Below the pieces are notes generated by a model that was not told where the DNA came from, did no database searches, and saw only the letters and a list, made by a program, of their open reading frames with translations. A stretch of DNA of 33,877 nt from an uncultured Clostridia bacterium (lineage in GTDB: Bacteria; Bacillota; Clostridia; Christensenellales; Borkfalkiaceae): positions 1 through 33,877 of the forward strand of contig CALVUL010000021.1 in NCBI GenBank assembly GCA_944363555.1, read 5' to 3'. The first letter of the stretch is position 1, and each line of letters opens with the position of its first letter. A program made the translations under genes and the position numbers. Shown piece after piece: positions 23,589 through 31,562 of this stretch.

Positions 23589-24968
23589 ATGGAACAGGAA
23601 AAGACGACGGAAAAATTGCTGGAGCTGTATAAAAACCGACGGTTTGCCGACCTTCGGATGCTGCTGCTCGACATGGAATCGGCGGACATCGCCGCCTTCG
23701 CGGAAGAGGAACTCGACGAAAAGGAACGGCTCTTTTTCTTCCGCCTGCTGCCAAAGGAACTCGCTTCCGACGTGTTCGTGGAATTCGATTCCGACACGCA
23801 GGAAGAGTTGATCAAAGCCTTCACCGACAAGGAACTGAAAGCGGTCATCGACGATATGTTCCTCGACGATACGGTGGACATCATCGACGAGATGCCCGCC
23901 AACGTAGTCAAGCGCATTTTGCTCGCCGCCGATCCCGACGAGAGAAAGACCATCAACGAACTTTTAGAATACCCCGACGACAGCGCCGGCTCGCTGATGA
24001 CGCCGGAATTCGTGTCCCTTTCCGCCAACATGACGGTTTCCGACGCCTTCGACAAGATCCGCCGCACCGGCGTGAACAAGGAGACCATCTACACCTGTTA
24101 CGTTACCGATATCCGCAAGCGGCTCATCGGCGTGGTAACGGTAAAGGATCTGCTCCTCGCCGACAAGGAGACCCTCATCGAGGACATCATGACCACCAAT
24201 CCCGTTTCCATAGAGACCCTCGAGGACAAGGAGGACGTGGCGCTCAAATTCCAGAAATACGCCTACCTCGCCCTGCCGGTCATCGATAAGGAGGGCTGCA
24301 TCGTGGGCATTATCACCGTGGACGACGCGGTGGACGTTTTGCAGGAAGAGGCGACGGAAGACATCCAGATCATGGCGGCGATCACGCCGGACGACAAGCC
24401 GTATCTGAAAACCAGCCCCTTCAAGATCTGGCTGAACCGCGCCCCGTGGCTGCTCATCTTAATGGTTTCGGCAACCTTTACGGGGCTGATCCTCAACACT
24501 TACGAGAGCGCGCTCAGCGCCCTCGGCGCAGGGACGCTGCTCATTGCCTGCGTGCCCATGCTGATGGATTCCGGCGGAAACGCCGGCTCGCAGGCCTCCG
24601 TAACCGTAACCCGCGGCATCGCCTTGGGCGAACTGAAATTCAAAGACATCTTCCGCGTGCAGTGGAAAGAACTGCGGGTCGGCGTGCTGCTGGCGCTCAC
24701 GCTGGGCGCGGCGTGCTTTGCGAAACTGCTGCTTATCGACAACCTGCTCTTCGGCTATTCCGGCTATACCGCAGAGGTGGCGTTCGTGATCTCGCTGTGT
24801 CTGGCGATCACCGTGGTGCTGGCGAAATTCGTGGGCTGCTCTCTGCCCCTTCTGGCGAAAAAATGCAAACTCGACCCCGCCGTGATGGCGAGCCCTTTCA
24901 TCACCACCATTGTGGACGCGCTTTCCCTCATCCTCTTTTGTAACGTGGCGATCGCGCTGCTCGGGTAA
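23589..24968 (+). CDS. mgtE: Magnesium transporter MgtE
   Basis: MgtE is a homodimeric magnesium channel of the cytoplasmic membrane, gated by cytosolic magnesium. The 459-residue protein shows the full family layout: an acidic superhelical N domain (about 1-130), two CBS domains (about 130-250, with GSLMTPEF opening the first and EDIMTTNPVSIETL opening the second), a connecting helix, then five membrane helices (about 280-459) with the conserved PMLMDSGGNAGSQAS in the pore region. The start at 23589 follows AGGAGGT. The leader contains an intrinsic terminator after a likely promoter, but is too short for the known M-box magnesium riboswitch. The gene ends before a convergent terminator shared with mscL. 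Confidence 0.95.
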   Translation: MEQEKTTEKLLELYKNRRFADLRMLLLDMESADIAAFAEEELDEKERLFFFRLLPKELASDVFVEFDSDTQEELIKAFTDKELKAVIDDMFLDDTVDIIDEMPANVVKRILLAADPDERKTINELLEYPDDSAGSLMTPEFVSLSANMTVSDAFDKIRRTGVNKETIYTCYVTDIRKRLIGVVTVKDLLLADKETLIEDIMTTNPVSIETLEDKEDVALKFQKYAYLALPVIDKEGCIVGIITVDDAVDVLQEEATEDIQIMAAITPDDKPYLKTSPFKIWLNRAPWLLILMVSATFTGLILNTYESALSALGAGTLLIACVPMLMDSGGNAGSQASVTVTRGIALGELKFKDIFRVQWKELRVGVLLALTLGAACFAKLLLIDNLLFGYSGYTAEVAFVISLCLAITVVLAKFVGCSLPLLAKKCKLDPAVMASPFITTIVDALSLILFCNVAIALLG

Positions 24969-24983
24969 TTGCATCCGCGAAAA

Positions 24984-25026
24984 AACGATAAAGCGCCCCT
25001 CCCGCAGTCCGCGGGAGGAGCGCTTT
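24984..25026. terminator. Terminator between mgtE and mscL
   Basis: A 16-bp stem with one C-A mismatch (24990-25005 with 25011-25026). On the minus strand it is followed by a good T-run (ATCGTTTTTT) for mscL. On the plus strand the tail is weak. Confidence 0.8.
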
Positions 25027-25037
25027 GTCGTTGCCCA

Positions 25038-25589
25038 TTATTTTTCGCTTTGCTTTTCCAAAAGCGTTTTGATCTCTTCCAGAAGGTATTCCACGGTGTG
25101 CTTTTTCGCTTCTTCCGCCGCGGCGGCGTCCGCTTCCGCCTTCGCCTTGTCGCGGGCGGCGGCGAGTTTTTCGATCTCCTCTTCGCTCTTGCCCGCGCGG
25201 CGCATCGCGTAATACTCTTTCTTATCGTATCCGTAATACTTCGGCGCGCTCACTTCGTGCAGTTTGTTGATGGCCTTGACGATGGAAAACAGGATCAGCG
25301 CGATGATCAGGAAGTTGAGCACCGCGGAAATCACCGCGCCCCAGTCTATGTAAATCGACTGCGACATATCGATAACTCCGTCCACCTCGACCGCTTTGAG
25401 CATGGTTACCGCACTTTCCAGTCCGCCGCCCGCGCCGGCAAGCGCCCAGTTCACGAGGGGCTGGAACACATGCGTCGTGAGCGCGGTTACGATCGCCGTA
25501 AACGCTCCGCCTACGATCACGCCGACGGCCATGTCGATGACGTTGCCGCGCGTGATAAACGCCTTGAACTCTTTAAAAAACTTTTTCAT
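25038..25589 (-). CDS. mscL: Large-conductance mechanosensitive channel MscL, C-terminally extended
   Basis: MscL is a pentameric channel that opens under membrane tension to release osmolytes. The start MKKFFKEFKAFITRGNVIDM has the family's N-terminal amphipathic helix, followed by TM1 (about 17-45) and TM2 (about 83-105). The family C-terminal helix (YLLEEIKTLLEKQ) is present at about 168-180. Between TM2 and that helix lies about 45 extra residues of charged, alanine-rich helix (KEYYAMRRAGKSEEEIEKLA onward), giving 183 residues instead of the usual 130-150. ATG 25589 matches the family N-terminus. An in-frame ATG at 25619 would add ten residues and arises from a 22-bp tandem duplication. 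The gene follows uppP and a small ORF. Confidence 0.92.
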   Translation of the reverse strand: MKKFFKEFKAFITRGNVIDMAVGVIVGGAFTAIVTALTTHVFQPLVNWALAGAGGGLESAVTMLKAVEVDGVIDMSQSIYIDWGAVISAVLNFLIIALILFSIVKAINKLHEVSAPKYYGYDKKEYYAMRRAGKSEEEIEKLAAARDKAKAEADAAAAEEAKKHTVEYLLEEIKTLLEKQSEK

Positions 25590-25632
25590 TCGTCCATCTA
25601 TCTCCTTTATTTCGTCCATCTATCTCCTTTAT
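25589..25632. repeat. Perfect 22-bp tandem duplication at the mscL start
   Basis: The unit at 25589-25610 is repeated exactly at 25611-25632. On the minus strand each copy carries an AAAGGAG ribosome binding site and an ATG. The outer ATG (25619) reads in frame through the inner copy into mscL. The inner copy's ATG (25597) meets a stop after three codons, overlapping the mscL start. Confidence 0.95.
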
Positions 25633-25739
25633 AAAAAATTTTTTTCCTTTTGTCGGATCAGTTTTTTCAGCGCCCGCCCGACTTCCTTCGGCGCGGCGCC
25701 CCGCAATGCCCGTTCCTCGACCGTCTTTCTGTCGCTCAT
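25629..25739 (-). CDS. Possible small basic ORF between uppP and mscL
   Basis: A 36-residue frame starts at ATG 25739, two bases after the uppP stop, and ends at TAA immediately before the mscL ribosome binding site. The product is charged and lysine/arginine-rich (RKTVEERALRGAAPKEVGRA in its first half) and likely helical. There is no recognisable ribosome binding site, so it would rely on coupling to uppP. Its exact fit between the two genes favours a real ORF, but no homologue is known to me and it may be chance. Confidence 0.4.
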   Translation of the reverse strand: MSDRKTVEERALRGAAPKEVGRALKKLIRQKEKNFL

Positions 25740-25741
25740 GC

Positions 25742-26500
25742 CTATATTATGAGCAAAATCACGCTCAATACCGCAAGATAAAGCGAAAACCACTTGAAAT
25801 CGGCTTTTTTGACGAGCGAAAGCATCAATTTGACGGCGATATAACCGCTCACCGCCGCCGCAAGCACCCCCAAAAGCAGGGGAAGCGCGCCGATATCCAC
25901 CGACGGGGCTTTTGCAAATTCGTATCCTTCCAGCAGCGCGGAACCGAGGATGACGGGAATGCTCATCAAAAAAGCGAAATTGGCGTTTTTGCCGCGTTCC
26001 ACCCCCAGCATGCACCCCGCCGCGATGGTGGAGCCGCTGCGCGAAATGCCCGGCACCACGGCGATCGCCTGCGCCACGCCCATCATGAAGGCGTTGCCGG
26101 CGTCGATGTCCTTATAAAGCGGCCTTTTTTTGGCGGAAAGCTCCGCAAGCAGCAGCGCCAGCGCCGTGATGAGGAAACACGGGGCGAGGTATTTTCCGCC
26201 GTAAAACACGCCGTCCAGCCAGTCGCTGAGCAAAAAGCCCACGAGCGCGGCGGGAACGCTGGCGATGACGAGATACAAAAGTCCTTTCGGATGTTTGAAC
26301 AGCCCTATAATATCCTTGAAAAACACGATGCAAACCGGTATCAGGGAGCCGACGTGCAGCATGATCGTTAAAAACATGCTGTATTCGGGATCGATGCCGA
26401 ACCAATTTTGCAGCAGTACCAGATGCCCGCTGGAGGATACCGGCAGAAATTCCGTAAAACCCTGTACCAGCCCCAGCACGATCGCCTGCCAGATTTCCAT
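25742..26500 (-). CDS. uppP: Undecaprenyl-diphosphate phosphatase
   Basis: UppP (BacA) removes a phosphate from undecaprenyl diphosphate so the lipid carrier can be reused in peptidoglycan synthesis; overexpression gives bacitracin resistance. The 252-residue protein has the family motif GFTEFLPVSSSGHL (about 14-27) with the catalytic glutamate and the second motif PGISRSGST in the middle, with about eight membrane helices. It starts at ATG 26500 behind AAGGAGATAG. It lies 139 bases after the LysR gene and is followed by a small ORF and mscL, so cell-envelope functions group here. Confidence 0.95.
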   Translation of the reverse strand: MEIWQAIVLGLVQGFTEFLPVSSSGHLVLLQNWFGIDPEYSMFLTIMLHVGSLIPVCIVFFKDIIGLFKHPKGLLYLVIASVPAALVGFLLSDWLDGVFYGGKYLAPCFLITALALLLAELSAKKRPLYKDIDAGNAFMMGVAQAIAVVPGISRSGSTIAAGCMLGVERGKNANFAFLMSIPVILGSALLEGYEFAKAPSVDIGALPLLLGVLAAAVSGYIAVKLMLSLVKKADFKWFSLYLAVLSVILLII

Positions 26501-26516
26501 TTTCTATCTCCTTGTG

Positions 26517-26531
26517 TGCCGGATGCCGGCA
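26517..26531 (-). other. Small hairpin before the uppP ribosome binding site
   Basis: TGCCGG-ATG-CCGGCA, a perfect 6-bp stem with a 3-base loop, ends four bases before AAGGAG. It could affect access to the ribosome binding site. No clear sigma-A promoter was seen in the rest of the 26501-26639 gap. Confidence 0.3.
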
Positions 26532-26639
26532 TTTTTGCCCGCCGCGGCGCGCGTTTTTCGCGAACCTGCGCCGGAAGAGCGTTTTCGTTAGTATCTTATG
26601 TTCGCCCGCCGCCGGATAGTACGGCTGCCGCCGAAAGGG

Positions 26640-27527
26640 TCAGCCCGCGCGGATGAGGTTGAGGAATTCCTTCACCGCGAACGACAGTTCTTCGTCCTTC
26701 GGCAGCGCCAGCCCGATGGCGCGCGCCGGCAGTTCGGGATTGGTCCTGATCTCTTTCAGCGCCCCCGTTTCCAGTTCGTGCGCCACGAATTCGCGGGGGA
26801 TGCAGGCGATGCCGATGCCGTTTTTCGCCAGTTCCGCCATCAGTTCGAGGCTCGCAAGTTCGATTTCCGGATGGAGATGTATCCCCTGCGAGTGGGCGAA
26901 ATTGATGATCGCCTGCCGCGTGGCGGTGTTGAGTTCCAGCATCAGCAGCGGATAATCCTGCAGCCGCCGCAGATCCACCACCCTGCCGAACAGTTCCGCG
27001 AATTTGTCGCTCGCCACGAAGGTGTCGTGCAGGCGCATCACGGTGTTGGACAAATTGACGTCCTTATCGTCTACCGGCAGATTCACGAAGCCGATATCCC
27101 CCTTCTTGTTTTTCAGCAATTCGATGGTTTCCGCCGACGTGCCGTTTTGCAAAATGAGATTGACGTTGGGATATTTTTCGTGATATTCCTTGATGTATCT
27201 GAGCAGAAAATGGGTGCTGACGGTGTCGCTGGCGCAGATGCGCACCACCCCCGCGGCGGTATTTTTCAGTTCGGAGTATTTCGTTTCCGCCTCGGCGAGC
27301 AGTTTAAGGGCTTTTTCCACCGTGTCGAAAATCTGTTTTCCGCCGGTATCGGAAAGTTCCATTCCCTTGTGCGTGCGGTTGAACAGTTTGCCGCCGAGTT
27401 GGTTTTCCAACTGCTTGACCGCCTGCGAAACGGCGGGCTGCGAAATGTAAAGTTCTTCCGCCGCCTTCGTCAGACTGCCGCATTTGGCTACGGCGTAAAA
27501 TACGCGGTATAAATCGAGATTGACCAT
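26640..27527 (-). CDS. LysR-family transcriptional regulator
   Basis: A 295-residue LysR regulator. The winged helix-turn-helix is at 1-60, with SLTKAAEELYISQPAVSQAV as the helix pair and LFNRTHKGMELSDTG as the wing region. A periplasmic-binding-protein-like effector domain follows at about 90-290. The start at 27527 follows GGAAGGGGAAAAC; the longer upstream frame lies inside mnmE. Only 14 bases separate it from the mnmE stop, so the two are co-transcribed. LysR genes usually regulate a divergent neighbour, but there is none here, so the target is unknown. Binding to the uppP leader just downstream is possible. Confidence 0.92.
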   Translation of the reverse strand: MVNLDLYRVFYAVAKCGSLTKAAEELYISQPAVSQAVKQLENQLGGKLFNRTHKGMELSDTGGKQIFDTVEKALKLLAEAETKYSELKNTAAGVVRICASDTVSTHFLLRYIKEYHEKYPNVNLILQNGTSAETIELLKNKKGDIGFVNLPVDDKDVNLSNTVMRLHDTFVASDKFAELFGRVVDLRRLQDYPLLMLELNTATRQAIINFAHSQGIHLHPEIELASLELMAELAKNGIGIACIPREFVAHELETGALKEIRTNPELPARAIGLALPKDEELSFAVKEFLNLIRAG

Positions 27528-27541
27528 GTTTTCCCCTTCCG

Positions 27542-28876
27542 TTATTTTCCCACGCAGAATCGGGAAAAGATCTCTTCCACGATGTCCTCGGACGCCGTTT
27601 CCCCCGTGATCTCCCCCAGCACGCGCCAGCACGTTTCCGCCTCGGAAAAGACCATTTCGAGGGGACCGCTCAGCGCCGCCTCCGCCAGATCCAGCGCGGC
27701 GAGGGCGCGGCAGAGCGCTTCGTAGTGCCGCTGTTCCGACAAAAATTCGCCGTTGACGTCCACCCCCGCGCCTATAGTTCTATTAAACAACATTTCTGTG
27801 AGTTTGTCAATATTTTCGCCGGATTTTGCGGAAATCGATATTTCCGCCGCCTCCGCGGCGCCGCCGAGATCGCTTTTGTTCGCGGCGACGATGCGGTTTC
27901 TGCCGGCGGTGAGCGAAAGGATTTCCCGATCCTCCTTCGCAAGCGGCTCGCTGCCGTCGAGCACGACGACGAGGATATCCGCCTCTTCGAGCACCTTTTT
28001 AGAACGCTCCACCCCCACCCGCTCCACGGCGTTTTCCGTTTCGCGGATGCCGGCGGTGTCTTTGAATCCGAATTTCACCCCGTTGTAAACGGCGGAACCT
28101 TCCACCACGTCCCTCGTGGTGCCGGCGTATTCCGACACGATGGCTTTATCGCACCGAAGAAGGGCGTTTAAGAGCGAACTTTTGCCGACGTTGGGCTTGC
28201 CGACGATGCCGACCTTTACCCCGCCCGCCAGCCGGCTGCCGATAAAATAGGAATCTTTCAGCGCCGTAACGGCGGCGCGCACCCGCGAAAACGCCGCGGC
28301 GGCGCGCTCCTTCACCCCCTCCTCGCCGACCTCGTCGGGATAATCGAGGGCGGCGCCGATCTCCGCGAGCACGGCTTTCAATTCCGCCTGCAGCGCGTCG
28401 ATCTTCCCTTTGAGTTTTTCGCGGTAGAGCGAATACCCCGCACGGATCTCCCCTTCGCTTTCGCTGTTGATGATGTCGATCAGCCCTTCCGCCGAAGAAA
28501 GCGACAGTTTCCCGTTCAGAAAGGCGCGGCGGGTAAATTCCCCCCGCTCCGCGGAGCGGCAGCCCAGATCGGCGAGCCGTTTGAGCATGCCCCTGACTAC
28601 GGCGACGCCGCCGTGCACGTGAAATTCCGCCATGTCCTCGCCGGTATAACTTTTCGGGGCGTGAAAGAGCACCAGCATCCCGAAATCCTTAAAATCCCCC
28701 GCGTCGAACTCGCCGGTATACATCCTGTACGGCTCGAAATCCTTCACCGCCGTTCTGCCTGCGGGCGCGAACATCTTTTCCGCAAAGAAACGGGAATTAT
28801 CCCCGCTGACGCGGATGACCGCCACGCCCCCCGCGCCCGCGGGGGTGGACAGCGCGCAGATCGTATCGTTTTTCAT
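27542..28876 (-). CDS. mnmE: tRNA modification GTPase MnmE
   Basis: MnmE with MnmG installs the carboxymethylaminomethyl (or related) group on uridine 34 of several tRNAs. The 444-residue protein has the N-terminal folate-binding domain (about 1-118), a helical domain, an inserted G domain with GKPNVGKSS, the G2 region GTTRD, G3 DTAG and G4 NKSD, and the C-terminal FCVGK motif whose cysteine is catalytically important. Length is normal. It starts at ATG 28876 with GGAG upstream, just after a terminator-like hairpin, so it is probably a separate unit or partly read through from proS. The LysR gene follows. Confidence 0.96.
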   Translation of the reverse strand: MKNDTICALSTPAGAGGVAVIRVSGDNSRFFAEKMFAPAGRTAVKDFEPYRMYTGEFDAGDFKDFGMLVLFHAPKSYTGEDMAEFHVHGGVAVVRGMLKRLADLGCRSAERGEFTRRAFLNGKLSLSSAEGLIDIINSESEGEIRAGYSLYREKLKGKIDALQAELKAVLAEIGAALDYPDEVGEEGVKERAAAAFSRVRAAVTALKDSYFIGSRLAGGVKVGIVGKPNVGKSSLLNALLRCDKAIVSEYAGTTRDVVEGSAVYNGVKFGFKDTAGIRETENAVERVGVERSKKVLEEADILVVVLDGSEPLAKEDREILSLTAGRNRIVAANKSDLGGAAEAAEISISAKSGENIDKLTEMLFNRTIGAGVDVNGEFLSEQRHYEALCRALAALDLAEAALSGPLEMVFSEAETCWRVLGEITGETASEDIVEEIFSRFCVGK

Positions 28877-28912
28877 CTCGTTTTCTCCGTAACAACGCGC
28901 CTTCGACGCAAG

Positions 28913-28939
28913 AAAAGCAGGGCGCGCCGCTCTGCTTTT
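28913..28939. terminator. Terminator after the membrane-protein gene
   Basis: A 12-bp stem with one G-U pair (28913-28924 with 28928-28939), 3-base loop; minus-strand tail TTTTCTTG. It separates the proS-membrane protein unit from mnmE. No clear promoter for mnmE was seen in the 36 bases before its start. Confidence 0.75.
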
Positions 28940-28944
28940 TCCGT

Positions 28945-29883
28945 TCAGAACCCGTCGAAGGGGGAATCGTCCTTCTTCGTCGGATCGTCTTTGTTGTCCG
29001 TACCGCTTTCGTTATCCGTATCGCTTTCCTTTCCGCCCTGCGGCAGTTCCTGCGGGGGTTTTTCTTCGCCGTATTCGGCGAAGGGATCGCCCGGGTCGTT
29101 ATCCCCCCTCCCGCCGAACTCGCGGAAGGGATTATCCGGCGGATTTTCCCGCGGGGGGAAGTACATGCCCTGCATGCGCATATACTGCTCTTTGAGATAG
29201 TCGTTGTAATTGACCGCCTTCCTGTTGCGCTGGGAAAAGACGAACGCCCCCGCCAGCGAAATGCCGAGGAGTTCCCCGAAAAAGGAAAGCAGCGTAAAGG
29301 TGAAATAGTTGCGCGGGTTGAATTTCTTGAACAGCTGCATGAAGGTGAGCACGAAGAAGAAAAGCTGCGCGATCTGCACGGGGAACGCCACCCACGCCCA
29401 AACGTTCAGATAGACTTCCACGGCGGGATAATAGGAAAAATCCTCCAATATGGGGCTGGAATACGCCATGCCGCTCTGCGTGTAGAAAAACTCCACGATG
29501 TCCCCGCCGAAAAAGGCGTACCCCAGCGGATAGTACTGATAATACAGACTCACGGCGTTGAACGCGAAAAACACGCCGGAGACGATCGCCAGCCAGAAGC
29601 CGGCGTTCTTCATCTTTTTCCCGAACAGACGGGTATGCCCCGCCACCCTGCCGGCGATGAAGTATCGCGCGAAAGGCACGAACCCCAGCCAGCCGAGTTT
29701 CACGCCGTTGTTCGCCGCCATCTTCATCAGCCCGAGCCCCATCAGCACGTACAGGGCGACGGCGACCGCCGCGCATACGCACAAAATGACGATCGCCTGC
29801 CACGCGTATATGACGACGGTGGTGCCGTCCTCATAGATGAATTGCAGCAATTCGTTGCCTTTTTGGAGAATAATCGTATCCAT
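28945..29883 (-). CDS. Unrecognised polytopic membrane protein with NPF/DPF/SPF tail
   Basis: 312 residues that I cannot assign to a family. There are four likely membrane helices (about 24-53, 94-113, 159-184, 195-216), with a conserved-looking stretch WLGFVPFARYFIAGRVAG between the first two. A hydrophilic acidic and proline-rich tail (225-312) ends in the C-terminal residues. Three short similar motifs occur in that tail: NPFREFGG (251), DPFAEYGE (266) and SPFDGF (307), separated by Asp/Lys-rich linkers. The tail probably lies in the cytoplasm and may bind a partner. It starts at ATG 29883 with AAGGG upstream and follows proS by 28 bases, so the two are co-transcribed; a terminator follows. 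Confidence 0.8.
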   Translation of the reverse strand: MDTIILQKGNELLQFIYEDGTTVVIYAWQAIVILCVCAAVAVALYVLMGLGLMKMAANNGVKLGWLGFVPFARYFIAGRVAGHTRLFGKKMKNAGFWLAIVSGVFFAFNAVSLYYQYYPLGYAFFGGDIVEFFYTQSGMAYSSPILEDFSYYPAVEVYLNVWAWVAFPVQIAQLFFFVLTFMQLFKKFNPRNYFTFTLLSFFGELLGISLAGAFVFSQRNRKAVNYNDYLKEQYMRMQGMYFPPRENPPDNPFREFGGRGDNDPGDPFAEYGEEKPPQELPQGGKESDTDNESGTDNKDDPTKKDDSPFDGF

Positions 29884-29911
29884 GATCCCTTTTCGGCGAC
29901 GCCGCCGGCTT

Positions 29912-31339
29912 TTAATACGCCCGCGCGAAAATCACCGTATGTTTTGCCTTTTTGCCGCACGCCGCGCAGGTTTCGCTCTTTTCTCCTTCGACGATAACGC
30001 GCGCCGTGGCGGCGGTTTTTTCCTTGATTTTATCTTCGCATTCGCGGCAGCCGCACCAGCCGGCTTTCACGAAATTTTTCCCTTCCACGCCGGCAAGCAG
30101 TTCTTCGATGTTTTCCGCGTACACGATGCGCCCGTCGCGGTTTTTACGCGATTTTTCCAGCATATTCTTCTGGATTTCGCCGAGGAGGTCTTTCAGCGCG
30201 CCCGCCGCGCCGTCGAAGGGCAGGAAGGTTTTTTCCAGCGTGTCGCGGCGGAACACGGCGATCTGGTTTTTCTCGATGTCGCGCGGGCCGATCTCCACGC
30301 GCACGGGCACCCCCTTCATCTCCCATTCGTTGAACTTCCAGCCGGGGCTGGCGTCGCGGTTGTCGATTTCCGAACGGACTTCCTCTTTCAGCAGCGCGGC
30401 GTTGAGCGCTTCCGCCTTTTCCGTAACGCCGCCCTTGTGCGCCGCGACCGGCACGATGACGACCTGCACGGGCGCCACTTTGGGGGGCAGCACCAGCCCG
30501 CGCTCGTCGCCGTGCGCCATGATGAGCGCGCCGATCATGCGGGTGGAAGTGCCCCACGACGTGGAATAGCCGTATTTTCGCACCCCGTCCTTATCCAGAA
30601 ACTGCATGTTGAACGCCTTGGCGAAGTTCTGACCGAGATAGTGCGAGGTGCCCGCCTGCAAACTCTTGCCGTCGAGCATCATCGCCTCCATGCCGTACGT
30701 CGCCACCGCGCCGGCGAACTTTTCCTTTTCCGTCTTTCTGCCGGTGAACACGGGGATCGCCAGCACGTTTTCGGCGAATTCTTTGTACACGTTGAGCATG
30801 CGGATGGTCTCCTCCATCGCCTCTTCCTCCGTAGCGTGCACGGTATGGCCTTCCTGCCACAAAAATTCGCTGGTGCGCAGGAACGGGCGGGTGGTCTTTT
30901 CCCACCGCACGACGTTCGCCCACTGGTTGATCAGAATAGGGAGATCGCGGTAACTTTGCAGCCACTTGGCGTACATTTCGCAGATGATCGTTTCGCTGGT
31001 GGGGCGGATGACGAGTTTTTCCGCAAGTTCCGCGCCGCCGGCGTAAGTAACCACGGCGACTTCCGGCGCGAACCCCTCCACGTGCTCCGCCTCCCTTTTT
31101 AAATAACTTTCGGGGATGAGCATGGGGAAATAAGCGTTCTTCACCCCCTGCGCCTTGAACCGCCTGTTCATTTCCGCCTGAATGTTTTCCCAGATGGCGT
31201 AGCCGTAGGGGCGGATGACCATCGTCCCCTTGACGGGGCCGTAATCGACGAGTTCGGTTTTCACCACCACGTCGGTATACCACTTGGCGAAATCTTCGTT
31301 GAGATCCGCAACTTCCTTCACATACTGCCTGTTGTCCAT
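29912..31339 (-). CDS. proS: Prolyl-tRNA synthetase
   Basis: Charges tRNA-Pro with proline in the cytoplasm. The 475-residue protein is the short class II form without the editing insertion domain: GPVKGTMVIRPYGYAIWENI near the start, motif 2 RPTSETII and RWEKTTRPFLRTSEFLWQEG, and motif 3 with GTSTRMIGALIMAHGDERGL. The C-terminus has a four-cysteine zinc site (CGCRECE, CAAC), typical of the archaeal/eukaryotic-type enzyme found in many Clostridia. ATG 31339 is chosen; a TTG six codons upstream lacks a ribosome binding site. The leader is about 27 bases, too short for a T-box, and the start's own ribosome binding site is weak. Confidence 0.95.
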   Translation of the reverse strand: MDNRQYVKEVADLNEDFAKWYTDVVVKTELVDYGPVKGTMVIRPYGYAIWENIQAEMNRRFKAQGVKNAYFPMLIPESYLKREAEHVEGFAPEVAVVTYAGGAELAEKLVIRPTSETIICEMYAKWLQSYRDLPILINQWANVVRWEKTTRPFLRTSEFLWQEGHTVHATEEEAMEETIRMLNVYKEFAENVLAIPVFTGRKTEKEKFAGAVATYGMEAMMLDGKSLQAGTSHYLGQNFAKAFNMQFLDKDGVRKYGYSTSWGTSTRMIGALIMAHGDERGLVLPPKVAPVQVVIVPVAAHKGGVTEKAEALNAALLKEEVRSEIDNRDASPGWKFNEWEMKGVPVRVEIGPRDIEKNQIAVFRRDTLEKTFLPFDGAAGALKDLLGEIQKNMLEKSRKNRDGRIVYAENIEELLAGVEGKNFVKAGWCGCRECEDKIKEKTAATARVIVEGEKSETCAACGKKAKHTVIFARAY

Positions 31340-31373
31340 AAAAACCCAAAATTCCAACGGTATTTTTTAATAT

Positions 31374-31402
31374 ATTATAACAAATACCGCAAGAAAAGAC
31401 AA
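31374..31402 (-). promoter_or_regulatory. Promoter of proS
   Basis: Minus-strand TTGTCT (31402-31397), 17 bases, TATAAT (31379-31374). Confidence 0.6.
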
Positions 31403-31474
31403 TTAAATGGCGAATGAAAAACGCGGATAATTTTTCCCTTTCCGATATTAAATCAAAAATTCCTTAAAATAAAC

Positions 31475-31503
31475 TTGAAAAAAACCGGAAATTATATTAC
31501 AAT
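31475..31503 (+). promoter_or_regulatory. Promoter of the transketolase gene
   Basis: TTGAAA (31475-31480), 17 bases, TACAAT (31498-31503), about 60 bases before the ATG. The 31340-31562 gap is A/T-rich and holds only this and the proS promoter. Confidence 0.7.
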
Positions 31504-31562
31504 GAAGATAATACAGTCTTTCGGCGTTTTTTATACCCGAAAAACTAAAATAAGGAGTCATT

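Noticed and set aside
31340..31400. T-box leader for proS
   Set aside because: The predicted promoter leaves a leader of only about 27 bases, and no T-box sequence or terminator was seen.
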